Shown one piece after another: positions 1 through 7,942 of a DNA stretch of 64,000 nucleotides (within the stretch, counting starts at the first letter, position 1; each line of letters begins with the position of its first letter). Below the pieces are notes generated by a model, which worked only from the letters and a program-made list of their open reading frames with translations, did no database searches and was not told the DNA's origin. Both the position numbers and the translations under genes were made by a program. The DNA comes from JAXDAY01 sp034679345 (lineage in GTDB: Bacteria; Eisenbacteria; RBG-16-71-46; CAIMUX01; VGJL01). The DNA is taken from assembly GCA_034679345.1 (NCBI GenBank), contig JAXDAY010000004.1:1-64000 (forward strand), read 5' to 3'.

Positions 1-51
1 GTCCATGAATCGCTCGCAAGTACTCGCGCCGTCCCATGCTTGTCATCTCCC

Positions 52-74
52 ACCCTCCGGAAGGAGGGTTACCT
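52..74 (+). terminator. Hairpin with GGAA tetraloop, terminator-like
   Basis: A perfect 7-bp stem (ACCCTCC at 52-58, GGAGGGT at 63-69) closes a GGAA tetraloop and is followed by a short T-rich stretch (taccttttag). It could end a gene lying before the window or act as a leader element. The hairpin is seen directly; its role as a terminator is inferred. Confidence 0.45.
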
Positions 75-152
75 TTTAGATGACTCGACGATCTACCCCT
101 GGGTTACATCTTGGACGGCTCGATGCGTCCCCGGCCCACACGGGACGATCTG

Positions 153-161
153 TGGTACACT
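153..161 (+). promoter_or_regulatory. Extended -10 promoter (TGGTACACT)
   Basis: TG, one base, then TACACT is an extended -10 element about 107 bases before the start codon of the LVIVD-repeat gene. There is no convincing -35 box, as usual for extended -10 promoters. The same TGGTAnnnT form recurs before three other genes in the window (6899, 16077, 21927). Confidence 0.4.
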
Positions 162-267
162 TGATGCGCGCAAGTGAAGGGAACCTCCCGAGATACGTCG
201 CCGACCTCTCACCCAACATCGGGCTCGGCGCTCCCGGCGCCAGGTATGGAAGAAGGAGGGTGTTACC

Positions 268-2478
268 ATGCAGTCACTCGGCCTTGTTAAATCCTTGGGA
301 GCACGCCGCCGGCGACAGATCACGACGACGCTTCTAATCCTCGCCGCCTTGTGCGCCGCTGGGACCGGCCCCGCCACCGCGCAATGCATCGACTATGGGG
401 ACTATGTGCGCTGGGTCGGTGCCGCTGGAGGATCCTCTTCGACGTTCTACGGCGTGACGATCGTGGGCACCTATGCCTACGTCGCGGACGTCTACAGCGG
501 GATCAAGGTCATCGACGTGTCGAATCCCGCGAACCCCACGATCCTGGGATATGTCGACACACCGAGCATGGCGCGCGCGCTTGCCGTCCAGGGAACCTAC
601 GCCTACGTCGCGGACGACTTCTCGGGGCTTCAGGTGGTCAATGTCTCCGACCCGTACCATCTTCAGATCGCGGGAAGTGTGGACACGCCGGGGAACGCCT
701 ACGACGTAGCACTCGTGGGTAGCTACGCGTACGTGGCCGACAGCGCATACGGACTGCAGGTGATCGACATCACGAACCCGGCAAGCCCGCAGATCGTGGG
801 GAGCGTCGACACGCCGGGCACAGCCCGCGGCGTGACGATCTCCGGAACGATCGCCTATGTCGCCGATCGGGAGTCGGGGATCCAGGTGGTCAGCCTCGCC
901 AATCCTGTGAGTCCGCAGATCGTCGCGACGCTCGCGATGCCGGGTTATGCCAACGGGATCGCGATCGCCGGGACGTACGCGTACGTCGCGGACATGACAG
1001 GCGGGCTTCAGATTGTCGATATCACGGACCCCCTCTATCCCCACATTGCCGGGTGGGCAGCCACCCCGAGCTACGCGTATGGGGTGGCGCTCGAAGGAAC
1101 GCGCGCCTTCGTCGCGGACTACGACGCCGGCCTCGTTGAGATCGACGTCTCGGACCCGACGGGCGCGTGGGTCGTGGGGGCGATCGACACGGCCGGCGAG
1201 TCCCACGACGTCGCGGTCTCCGGCGACCACGTCTATGTTGCCAACTACGCAGGAGGTCTCGATGTCATCGACATCACGAGCCTGCAATATCCCCAGATCG
1301 TCGGGGCCGTGGATACGCCAGGCTCCGCCTGCGGAGTCGCCGTCTCGGGTGCCTACGCCTACCTTGCGGATGGCGAGACCGGCCTCCAGACAGTCGACGT
1401 GACGAGTCCGGCGAATCCCCACATTGAGAGCACCGTCGCCTTGCCGGCGATCGCCCACGACCTCGCCATCTCCGAGAACCACGTCTATGTTGCGGATGGT
1501 TATAGGGGCCTCTATATCCTCAGCCTCTCGAATCCCACGCTACCAGCCATCCGGGGAAGCGCCGACACGCCAGGAACCGCCTACGGTGTCGCCGTCTCGG
1601 GCGTCTACGCGTATGTGGCGGACGGCGCGAGTGGCCTACAGGTCGTCAACGTGGCGGATCCATGGAGTCCGTTCCTCGTCGGTGCCGCGGATACCCCGGG
1701 CACAGCGACCGACGTGGCCGTCTCGGGGAACTATGCGTACGTGGCGGACGAATCCGGAGGCTTGGAGGTGGTCGACGTGTCGAATCCGGCGCTTCCCCAG
1801 CTCGTGGGGCACTACTACACGACCTACGAGGCCTACGGCGTGGCCGTCTCGGGAACCTACGCCTACCTGGCGAACGATTTCGATGGTCTTCAAGTATTCA
1901 ACGTCGCCAATCCCGCCAACCCCCAGCGCGTAGCCCGGGTCAATACGTCCGGCCTCGCCGTCGACGTCTTCCTGTCGGGCAGTTACGCTTGCGTCGCGGA
2001 CGGTGCGACTGGCGTCCACGTGGTGGATGTCTCAACTCCCTCCTCTCCGTTCATCGTCGGTGGCATCGACACGCCAGGGTCCGCGCTCGTCGTCTTCGCG
2101 CAGGGGAATTATGTGTATGTCGCGGACGAGGCGTCGGGGCTCCAGATCCTGGCGATGCAGTGCGAACCGGGGTCGGGCGTGGAAGGGGATTTGACGGCCG
2201 CGACCCGCGTGACGGTAGGAGTCGATCCGAACCCGGGATTCGCTCCGGCACTCATCCGGTTCGTGACGGACAGCCCCGGCATGGTTCGTGGATCGGTCTA
2301 CGATGCCGTCGGACGGCGTGTCCGCGGCCTCGTCGCGGGAGTCTTCGCCACCGGGAAGCACACAACAAGCTGGGACGGTAAAGACGACCACGGCCGTGTC
2401 GCACCCGCAGGTGTGTATCTGATCCGGGTCTCGACCCCAGAAGGCGACATCCGCACGCGCTTCGTCCTCCTTCGGTGA
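268..2478 (+). CDS. Secreted LVIVD-repeat beta-propeller protein with FlgD-like C-terminal tail
   Basis: The 736-residue product has an N-terminal signal peptide: a basic run RRRR near residue 15, then a hydrophobic core ending around ATA. Residues about 45-640 hold 14 copies of a repeat of about 42 residues, each with a core like AYVADxxxGLQVVDVSNP followed by PQIVGSVDTPG. This is the LVIVD repeat, predicted to fold as beta-propeller blades. The last 85 or so residues (SWDGKDDHGRVAPAGVYLIR) match the FlgD-like/type-A sorting-like domain on secreted proteins of FCB bacteria. The ATG has an AGGAGG site 9 bases upstream. It is probably surface-exposed or secreted, with no catalytic motif; function unknown. 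The 126-bp DNA repeats can recombine, so copy number may vary between strains. Confidence 0.85.
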   Translation: MQSLGLVKSLGARRRRQITTTLLILAALCAAGTGPATAQCIDYGDYVRWVGAAGGSSSTFYGVTIVGTYAYVADVYSGIKVIDVSNPANPTILGYVDTPSMARALAVQGTYAYVADDFSGLQVVNVSDPYHLQIAGSVDTPGNAYDVALVGSYAYVADSAYGLQVIDITNPASPQIVGSVDTPGTARGVTISGTIAYVADRESGIQVVSLANPVSPQIVATLAMPGYANGIAIAGTYAYVADMTGGLQIVDITDPLYPHIAGWAATPSYAYGVALEGTRAFVADYDAGLVEIDVSDPTGAWVVGAIDTAGESHDVAVSGDHVYVANYAGGLDVIDITSLQYPQIVGAVDTPGSACGVAVSGAYAYLADGETGLQTVDVTSPANPHIESTVALPAIAHDLAISENHVYVADGYRGLYILSLSNPTLPAIRGSADTPGTAYGVAVSGVYAYVADGASGLQVVNVADPWSPFLVGAADTPGTATDVAVSGNYAYVADESGGLEVVDVSNPALPQLVGHYYTTYEAYGVAVSGTYAYLANDFDGLQVFNVANPANPQRVARVNTSGLAVDVFLSGSYACVADGATGVHVVDVSTPSSPFIVGGIDTPGSALVVFAQGNYVYVADEASGLQILAMQCEPGSGVEGDLTAATRVTVGVDPNPGFAPALIRFVTDSPGMVRGSVYDAVGRRVRGLVAGVFATGKHTTSWDGKDDHGRVAPAGVYLIRVSTPEGDIRTRFVLLR

Positions 2479-2520
2479 AAACGAGGCAACGGCGGCGATC
2501 GCGAAGGAGGCGGATGGATG

Positions 2521-2562
2521 GTGAACCGCCCCGGGGTCTCCGGAGAACCCGGGGCAGTTCAC
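2521..2562 (+). terminator. Long GC-rich hairpin after the LVIVD gene
   Basis: GTGAAC (2521-2526) pairs with GTTCAC (2557-2562). After one mismatch, an 8-bp inner stem (GCCCCGGG with CCCGGGGC) continues, then one more mismatch and 3 pairs. It starts 42 bases after the stop codon and precedes the padR promoter. No U-tract follows, so it is either a U-less high-GC terminator or an mRNA 3' end protector. Confidence 0.6.
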
Positions 2563-2600
2563 ACCGATCCCACGCCCACCCCTCCCATGCCCCCTCCCTC

Positions 2601-2629
2601 TTGACATACCTCGCAGCGCTATGTATTGT
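2601..2629 (+). promoter_or_regulatory. Consensus sigma-70 promoter of the padR operon
   Basis: TTGACA (2601-2606), a 17-bp spacer and TATTGT (2624-2629) form a near-ideal housekeeping promoter. The -10 box ends only 10 bases before the ATG at 2640, so transcription should start at or within about 4 bases of the start codon. The mRNA would therefore be leaderless or nearly so. Confidence 0.7.
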
Positions 2630-2642
2630 GGTTCTAGGTATG
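2605..2642. promoter_or_regulatory. Inverted repeat, probable PadR autoregulatory operator
   Basis: CATACCT (2605-2611) and AGGTATG (2636-2642) are perfect 7-base inverted arms separated by 24 bases. They flank the -10 box, the right arm covering the start codon. PadR-family regulators commonly repress their own operon from sites over the promoter, so this is a plausible operator. The arms are seen; binding is inferred. Confidence 0.45.
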
Positions 2643-3008
2643 GACATCAACAAGGATCTCGTCGCCGCGTCGGCCACGCCCCTCGTCCTGGCGATCCTCG
2701 CCGAGCGGGCCAGCTACGGCTATGCCATCCTGAAGCGCGTGAGCGAGCTCTCGGGCGGTCGTCTCGAGTGGAGCGATGGAATGCTCTATCCGGTGCTCCA
2801 CCGGCTCGAACGGCTGGGCTACATCGCGGGGAAGTGGCAGAAGTCGGAAAGCGGGCGGCGGCGCAAGTACTACCGCATCACGCCGCAAGGAAGAGAACAG
2901 CTCGCCGCGGAGCGCCGGCAATGGCAGGCCGTCGACGACGCGCTGCGAAACGTCTGGACGCTGCTAATCGTGCGGACGGATCCCACGCCTCTGCCTCAAG
3001 GATGCTGA
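2640..3008 (+). CDS. PadR family transcriptional regulator
   Basis: This 122-residue winged-helix protein covers the PadR core almost entirely. It has the ASYGYAILKRV helix, the recognition region SDGMLYPVLHRLERLGYI, and the wing GRRRKYYRITPQGREQL. Known PadR proteins are ligand-responsive repressors, usually of a neighbouring membrane protein, which here starts 4 bases after the stop. I chose the ATG at 2640 because residues from there match the family N-terminus (LVAASATPLVLAIL) and because a strong promoter ends just before it. An in-frame ATG at 2475 would start before that promoter and inside the upstream hairpin. No Shine-Dalgarno site fits, consistent with leaderless translation. Confidence 0.85.
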   Translation: MDINKDLVAASATPLVLAILAERASYGYAILKRVSELSGGRLEWSDGMLYPVLHRLERLGYIAGKWQKSESGRRRKYYRITPQGREQLAAERRQWQAVDDALRNVWTLLIVRTDPTPLPQGC

Positions 3009-3012
3009 TGGA

Positions 3013-4374
3013 ATGACTCTAGACACGGAAGCAATCGAGTGCCAGATCGCGGAGTGGCGGAGCTTCGTCGCCCGCGGCAAGGCGATCGCCGGTCCCGACG
3101 TCGAGGAGCTCGAGGGGCATCTGCGCGATCAGATCGACGCGCTCACCGGCGCGGGCCTGGACGCCGACGAAGCATTCCTGGTCGCGGTGAAGCGGATCGG
3201 CAGCCTGAGCGCGCTCTCCCGCGAGTTCGCCCGAGAGCACTCCGAGCGTCTGTGGAGGCAGCTCGTGCTCGGGGCCGGGGACTCAGGCGGCAAGCAGCTT
3301 CGGAGCGAGCCCTTCGTCGCCCTCGCTCTCGCCGTGGCGGCCGCGGTCGCGATCAAGATCCCGGAACTCTTCGGCTTCCGCTTGTCGGATGAGCCGCCGG
3401 AGTTCTACGCGCGCAACCTGGCATTCTTCGTCCTCCCGTTCCTGACGCTCTATCTCTCCTGGAAGCGCGGCCTGGGCGCCTCGGGTTTCCTGCGCCTGCT
3501 CATCCCCTTCGCGGCGACCGCTCTGCTGGTGAACCTCTATCCGTTTCAGCCCAAAGCCCACACGTTCATTCTGACAGCGATCCATCTGCCCATCGCTCTC
3601 TGGCTGGTCGTGGGCCTCGCCTATGCCGGCCTGCGCTGGCGAGACTCGGATGAGCGGATGAACTTCATTCGATTCACGGGCGAGCTGTTCATCTACTACG
3701 TCCTGATCGCCCTCGGCGGCGGCGTCCTCTCCCTCCTCACGGTGGGGATGTTCGAGGCGATCGGCCTTCGCGCGGAGGCTTTCATCACGCGATGGCTGCT
3801 GCCCTGCGGCGCGATGGGCGCCTTCCTCATCGGATCCTGGCTCGTCGAGGTGAAGCAGAGCGTGATCGAGAACATGGCGCCCGTGCTCACCCGGATCTTC
3901 ACGCCGCTCTTCACGCTGGTCCTCGTCGCTTTCCTGGTGACGATGATCGCGACGGGTCGCTGGATCGAGATCCAGCGGGAAGTTCTGATTTTCTTCGATC
4001 TCTTGCTCGTCGTTGTTCTGGGGCTCCTGCTTTATTCCGCTTCCGCGCGGGATCCGCTCGCGCCTCCCGGTTTCTTCGACTTCCTCCAGTTCACGCTCGT
4101 CGTGAGCGCGCTCATCGTCGATGGGATCGCTTTGGCGGCCATCGCAAGCCGGATCTCGGACTTCGGCTTCACGCCGAATCGCACCGCGGCTCTGGGCGAG
4201 AATCTGATCCTGCTCGTCAACCTCGCCTGGTCGGCCTGGCTCTATGCGCGCTTCATGCGAGGCCGCGCGCCCTTCAGCGCCCTCGAGCGATGGCAGACCT
4301 CCTACCTGCCGGTCTATGGCGGCTGGGCGCTCATCGTTGTGGTCGTCTTCCCCCTCGTGTTCGGCTTCAGGTGA
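3013..4374 (+). CDS. Multi-pass membrane protein with permease prefix domain (DUF4153-like)
   Basis: The 453-residue protein has a soluble N-terminal domain of about 85 residues (EELEGHLRDQIDALTGAGLDA, then DEAFLVAVKRIGSLSALSREF). That resembles the permease prefix domain often found next to PadR regulators. About 11 hydrophobic segments follow from residue 97 to the C-terminus, resembling DUF4153 proteins. It follows padR by 4 bases and should share its promoter, so it is probably the target that PadR controls. No transport motif is visible and the substrate is unknown. An ABC-type MacB permease is unlikely because the FtsX-like pattern of few membrane segments is absent. Confidence 0.7.
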   Translation: MTLDTEAIECQIAEWRSFVARGKAIAGPDVEELEGHLRDQIDALTGAGLDADEAFLVAVKRIGSLSALSREFAREHSERLWRQLVLGAGDSGGKQLRSEPFVALALAVAAAVAIKIPELFGFRLSDEPPEFYARNLAFFVLPFLTLYLSWKRGLGASGFLRLLIPFAATALLVNLYPFQPKAHTFILTAIHLPIALWLVVGLAYAGLRWRDSDERMNFIRFTGELFIYYVLIALGGGVLSLLTVGMFEAIGLRAEAFITRWLLPCGAMGAFLIGSWLVEVKQSVIENMAPVLTRIFTPLFTLVLVAFLVTMIATGRWIEIQREVLIFFDLLLVVVLGLLLYSASARDPLAPPGFFDFLQFTLVVSALIVDGIALAAIASRISDFGFTPNRTAALGENLILLVNLAWSAWLYARFMRGRAPFSALERWQTSYLPVYGGWALIVVVVFPLVFGFR

Positions 4375-4408
4375 TGCGGATTCCGCGCCGGCGGCCAGTC
4401 AAGCGCCT

Positions 4409-5293
4409 CTAGCGGACGAGCGCCAGGATGAGGGGCAGCAAGATCACGCTGACGAGGGTGGCGAGGAGCACGCTCGATGCGACCGCCTGAGAGTCGCGTC
4501 CCGCCCGCTGCGTCAGAAGGGCGTTGATGACCGCCGACGGCAAGAGCGCGTAGAGGATGAGCACCTTTCGCAGGAGCCCTTCGGGGCGGATCAGGGCGAG
4601 AGTGAGCCCCATCGCCGCCACGCCGCTCGCGTAGCGCACGAGCGTTGCCACCACCGCGGGCCGGACCGCCGTGAGGCGAGTGCGCGCGAGCGAATCCCCG
4701 AACAGCACGAGCATCAGAGGCACCGCCGCCAGGCCCGCCAGTCGCGGCACGCGCATCACCATCTCCGGAGGATGCACCCGCAGCAGCCGGAGCGCGACGG
4801 CGAGGACCGTCGCCCAGAGGGCCGGCTCCCGCAGCGCGTCGCGCATCCTCCCGCCTCCATGGAGGATCAGGATCCCGACGGTGTAGATCATGAGGTTCGT
4901 CACGGAGAAGCAGAGCACCCCCAGCGCGAGCCCCTCGGTCCCGTAGTTGGCGAGCAGGAGCGGGAAGGGGAGATTCGCGGAGTTGACGAAGGCGATCGGC
5001 ATCAAGAGCTCGCGCCGGTCGCGCCATCCGACCGCCCGCAGGACCGCCACCCCGAGGAGCAGCCCGCAGCCGATCTGGATCAGGGTCGCCGCGGCCGCGC
5101 TGCCGAGCATCCGGGCGTCGATCCGCGCGTCCATGAGCGAGACGAAGGCGAGGCAGGGGACGAAGAAGTCCATCCCGATCCGCAGGGTCGAGTCGAGGTT
5201 CAGCCGCATCCGCCGGGCGTAGAGGTAGGCGATCCCGACGAGGCCGAAGACCTCGACGACCGAGGCGATCACCGTCTGGAGGTTCTGGTTCAT
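4409..5293 (-). CDS. AEC (auxin efflux carrier) family transporter
   Basis: The 294-residue integral membrane protein has about ten hydrophobic segments in two halves of five. It shows the AEC-type motif GMDFFVPCLAFVSLM near the N-terminus, NSANLPFPLLLANYG in the centre (the crossover region of this fold), and ILYALLPSAVINALLT in the second half. Family members export organic acids or related anions by proton coupling; the substrate here cannot be told. It is transcribed divergently from the tRNA-editing gene, and no operon partner is visible. It converges on the PadR-linked membrane gene with a 34-base gap. Confidence 0.8.
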   Translation of the reverse strand: MNQNLQTVIASVVEVFGLVGIAYLYARRMRLNLDSTLRIGMDFFVPCLAFVSLMDARIDARMLGSAAAATLIQIGCGLLLGVAVLRAVGWRDRRELLMPIAFVNSANLPFPLLLANYGTEGLALGVLCFSVTNLMIYTVGILILHGGGRMRDALREPALWATVLAVALRLLRVHPPEMVMRVPRLAGLAAVPLMLVLFGDSLARTRLTAVRPAVVATLVRYASGVAAMGLTLALIRPEGLLRKVLILYALLPSAVINALLTQRAGRDSQAVASSVLLATLVSVILLPLILALVR

Positions 5294-5382
5294 GCGGCGG
5301 GGAGGATCCGGCTACCATCGATGCGCATGGGGCTAAGATGACGCGGGAGCAGTCCCGGCGCAAGGCTCCGATGGAGGATGCG

Positions 5383-6558
5383 ATGCCCACGCGAAGGCTC
5401 TTCGACGAGGATCCCAAGCTCTGCGACTTCCGCTCCGCGGTCCTCTCGGTGCGGGACGCGACCTGGATCGAGCTGGAGGCGACCGCCTTCTTCCCGGAGG
5501 ATGGAGGACAGCGCTCCGACCGCGGGACGATCGATGGGATCGAGGTCCTCGAGCTATCAACCGAGGGAATGACGATCTGGCATCGCCTGGCGCGCGGCGT
5601 CGACTGGCCGGCCGGGCGCCTGGTGGAAGGCCGCGTCGACGCCGATCTGCGCCGCGATCACCGCCAGCAGCACAGCGGCCAGCATCTCCTCTCGAGGGTC
5701 TTCCACGCCCGCTACGACGCGCCGACCCGCGGCTTCCACATGGGCGAGGAGGTCTCGACGGTCGACATCGACCGCGACCCGGTCTCCGCGGAGGAGGCGC
5801 GCGCGGTCGAGATCGAGGTGAACCGCGTCGTGATGGAGAACCGCCCCGTGGTGACGACCGTGCGGCCGCGCGAGGGGGAGCTTCCGCTTCGCATCGTCGG
5901 CATCGGCGGCTACGACGAGCAACCCTGCTGCGGGACGCACGTGAGCCACACCGGCGAGATCGGCATCGTCAAGGTCCTGCGCTGGGAGAGGATGAAGGGG
6001 CTCACGCGCGTGGAGTTCGTCTGCGGCGAGCGGGCCCTGCGGCTCTTCCAGGGGACCTTGGATGCGGTGGATTCCACGGCGCGCCTGCTCTCCGCGGGAT
6101 GGCTCGAGATCCCTCAGCTCGTCGAGCGCGCGATCGAGGAGGCGAAGCGCCAGGAGCGCGCGGCGCGCGACTGGCGCAAGCGCTGGGCCGTCCTCGAGGC
6201 GGATCGCATCGTCGGCGCGACCCCCCGGCGCGCGGGTGGAGCGCTTCTCGTCCAGATGTGGATCGAGGGAGCCGATCTCGAGACGCTGCGCTCGATGGCG
6301 AACGCGATCCTCTCCCGCGGCCCCGCCATGGTGGTCCTCGCCGGATCGGGAGACGGTACTAAGGTCGCGTGGGTGGCGGGACGAACGGAGGATCTGCCGC
6401 CGGGGCTCGAGGCTCTCGATGCCCGCGAGCTGCTCGCGCGAGCGCTTTCTCCCTTGGGCGGGAAGGGGGGCGGCAGCCGCACCTTCGCGCAAGGAAGCTG
6501 CGCCGCAAGCGAGGCGGCATGCAGGGAATCGCTGGGTTCGCTCGCGCTGGCCGACTAG
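5383..6558 (+). CDS. Alanyl-tRNA editing protein (AlaX, long form)
   Basis: The 391-residue protein resembles free-standing AlaX-L trans-editing enzymes, which hydrolyse mischarged Ser- or Gly-tRNA(Ala). Both zinc-binding motifs of the AlaRS second additional domain are present: HSGQH (HxxxH) in HRQQHSGQHLLSRVF and CCGTH (CxxxH) in QPCCGTHVSHTGEIG. The C-terminal part (from about residue 235) has a helical linker and a DHHA1-like region ending in GGKGGGSRTFAQG, as in AlaRS. I chose the ATG at 5383 because GGAGG sits 5 bases upstream. Earlier in-frame ATGs at 5338 and 5371 lack such a site. It overlaps the convergent acylphosphatase gene by 4 bases. Confidence 0.85.
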   Translation: MPTRRLFDEDPKLCDFRSAVLSVRDATWIELEATAFFPEDGGQRSDRGTIDGIEVLELSTEGMTIWHRLARGVDWPAGRLVEGRVDADLRRDHRQQHSGQHLLSRVFHARYDAPTRGFHMGEEVSTVDIDRDPVSAEEARAVEIEVNRVVMENRPVVTTVRPREGELPLRIVGIGGYDEQPCCGTHVSHTGEIGIVKVLRWERMKGLTRVEFVCGERALRLFQGTLDAVDSTARLLSAGWLEIPQLVERAIEEAKRQERAARDWRKRWAVLEADRIVGATPRRAGGALLVQMWIEGADLETLRSMANAILSRGPAMVVLAGSGDGTKVAWVAGRTEDLPPGLEALDARELLARALSPLGGKGGGSRTFAQGSCAASEAACRESLGSLALAD

Positions 6559-6836
6559 CGCCTGATCGAGAAGGGCCTCGACACGGGGGTCGCATCGTCC
6601 CAGTCGACCTGCACACCCGTGACGATCGCGAGCGCGGGACCGATCTTCAGGTAGCCGATGAGCGCGCGCAGCGAATCCTCGGGCCCGCGCGCCACCACCT
6701 CGACCGACCCGTCGGGGAGATTGCGCGCGTAGCCGGCCAGATCGAGAGCGCGTCCCTCATCGACGGTGCTCGCCCGGTAGCTCACGCCCTGCACTCGACC
6801 GCGGACGATCGCCCGGAACTGCCGCTCTTCCACCAT
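6555..6836 (-). CDS. acyP: Acylphosphatase
   Basis: This 93-residue protein has the usual acylphosphatase length and both catalytic elements. The phosphate-binding loop with the essential arginine is VRGRVQGVSYR, and the strand with the essential asparagine is GYARNLPDGSVEVVARG. It hydrolyses carboxyl-phosphate bonds such as acetyl phosphate or carbamoyl phosphate in the cytosol. It stands alone, convergent with the AlaX gene and divergent from the amidotransferase gene. Confidence 0.9.
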   Translation of the reverse strand: MVEERQFRAIVRGRVQGVSYRASTVDEGRALDLAGYARNLPDGSVEVVARGPEDSLRALIGYLKIGPALAIVTGVQVDWDDATPVSRPFSIRR

Positions 6837-6898
6837 GCGAGGGAGATTCGGCTCGCGCCGTATGGATTGTCAAGCGGCTGTGCCTCCCCCGGCGATCC

Positions 6899-6907
6899 TG
6901 GTAGAAT
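6899..6907 (+). promoter_or_regulatory. Extended -10 promoter (TGGTAGAAT)
   Basis: TGG followed by TAGAAT lies 25 bases before the ATG at 6932. This leaves a leader of about 18 bases that includes the AAGGGAGG ribosome site. No clear -35 is present. It is one of several TGn-extended -10 elements in the window. Confidence 0.5.
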
Positions 6908-6931
6908 CGAATGGCAGCAAAGGGAGGCAGC

Positions 6932-7924
6932 ATGCGATTGAAGACGCGATTCCGTCTCCAGATCCGGCTCGGCGCGATCCTCCTCGTCCTCGCCGCCAAT
7001 CTGGCGCCATCGGGCCCGGCGCATGCGTGCCGGTTCTGGGCACTGATCGGCATTGATTATCCCGAGGATCTGATCGAGGAGCACCTGCGATCCGGCAGCC
7101 TCGCCAACCTGGAATCGCTGGGATCGATGAATCGAAACGGCTGGGCCTTCGCCGCTTACTTCCCACGCGAGTCGAGCCTGCCTCTCTCGGGTCCATTGAT
7201 CCGCCGCGGCGGCCCTCCGGCGAGCCATCCGACCGATCCCGACTACGACCGCGCGGTCGACGAGCTGGTCGACCTGCGGCCGCGCTGCGTCCTGGGCCAT
7301 GTTCGCGCCGCGACCTCCGGACTCTGGGGGATCCCCAACCCACATCCGTTCGAGCACGCGGGTCTGGTCTTCGCGCACAACGGAGGACTGCCGGCCGCCG
7401 ATCTGGTCGATGCGATTCTCGAGGCCGACCCCAAGTTCTTCGAGACCCATCCTCCGGATTACCTGGAGGCGGCGATCGACTCGGAGATCTATCTGCTCTA
7501 TCTCATCCGGATCATGGAGGCGAACCCCGGTCTCTCGCGCACGGAGGCGATCGTGACCGGCGTGCGCGAGATCGCCCTGCGCTTCCCCAATCACAGGATG
7601 AACTTCGTGATGAGCCAGGGCGACACGCTCTGGGCGCTGCGCCACGCGCCGCACGACGAGTCCGATCCGGTGCGCTATTTCCCCGCGGTCGAGCCGGGCG
7701 AGAACAGCGGGGCCGGCTCGCCCTACTGGTGCGTCGCCTCCGAGGTCATGGGATCGAGCGAGGAGAGGTGGGGGACTCTGCCCCCGCGGCACTTGGCGGT
7801 CTTCGAGCCGGGTCGTCCGCCGCGATTCCTGCCGATTCTGTCGGCTTGGCCGGCGGAGGAAGCAATCAATCCCGACGCCGGAGTCGGACGAACCCGGATC
7901 GAGGCGGGCGAGAGCCCGCGCTGA
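6932..7924 (+). CDS. Exported class II glutamine amidotransferase-like protein
   Basis: This 330-residue protein resembles the class II (Ntn) amidotransferase domain, with CRFWALIGI at the mature N-terminus, RPRCVLGHVRAATSG, and NPHPFEHAGLVFAHNGGL. In this family the nucleophile is an N-terminal cysteine. Here that cysteine directly follows a signal peptide ending in AHA, so signal peptidase I cleavage would itself expose the catalytic Cys. The preceding sequence does not read as a lipobox. No synthase domain follows, so it probably hydrolyses an amide rather than feeding ammonia to a partner. I chose ATG 6932 because AAGGGAGG lies 4 bases upstream; an ATG at 6911 precedes that site. Substrate unknown. 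Confidence 0.75.
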   Translation: MRLKTRFRLQIRLGAILLVLAANLAPSGPAHACRFWALIGIDYPEDLIEEHLRSGSLANLESLGSMNRNGWAFAAYFPRESSLPLSGPLIRRGGPPASHPTDPDYDRAVDELVDLRPRCVLGHVRAATSGLWGIPNPHPFEHAGLVFAHNGGLPAADLVDAILEADPKFFETHPPDYLEAAIDSEIYLLYLIRIMEANPGLSRTEAIVTGVREIALRFPNHRMNFVMSQGDTLWALRHAPHDESDPVRYFPAVEPGENSGAGSPYWCVASEVMGSSEERWGTLPPRHLAVFEPGRPPRFLPILSAWPAEEAINPDAGVGRTRIEAGESPR

Positions 7925-7942
7925 GGCTTCCAGGATCGTCTT

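Noticed and set aside
334..1482. Long minus-strand reading frame opposite the LVIVD gene
   Set aside because: It is an antisense shadow of GC-rich codon bias; its sequence has only low-complexity Arg/Asp/Val content and no ribosome site.
2475..2639. An N-terminal extension of PadR from ATG 2475
   Set aside because: The extension is not PadR-like, overlaps a hairpin, and precedes the promoter that drives the gene.
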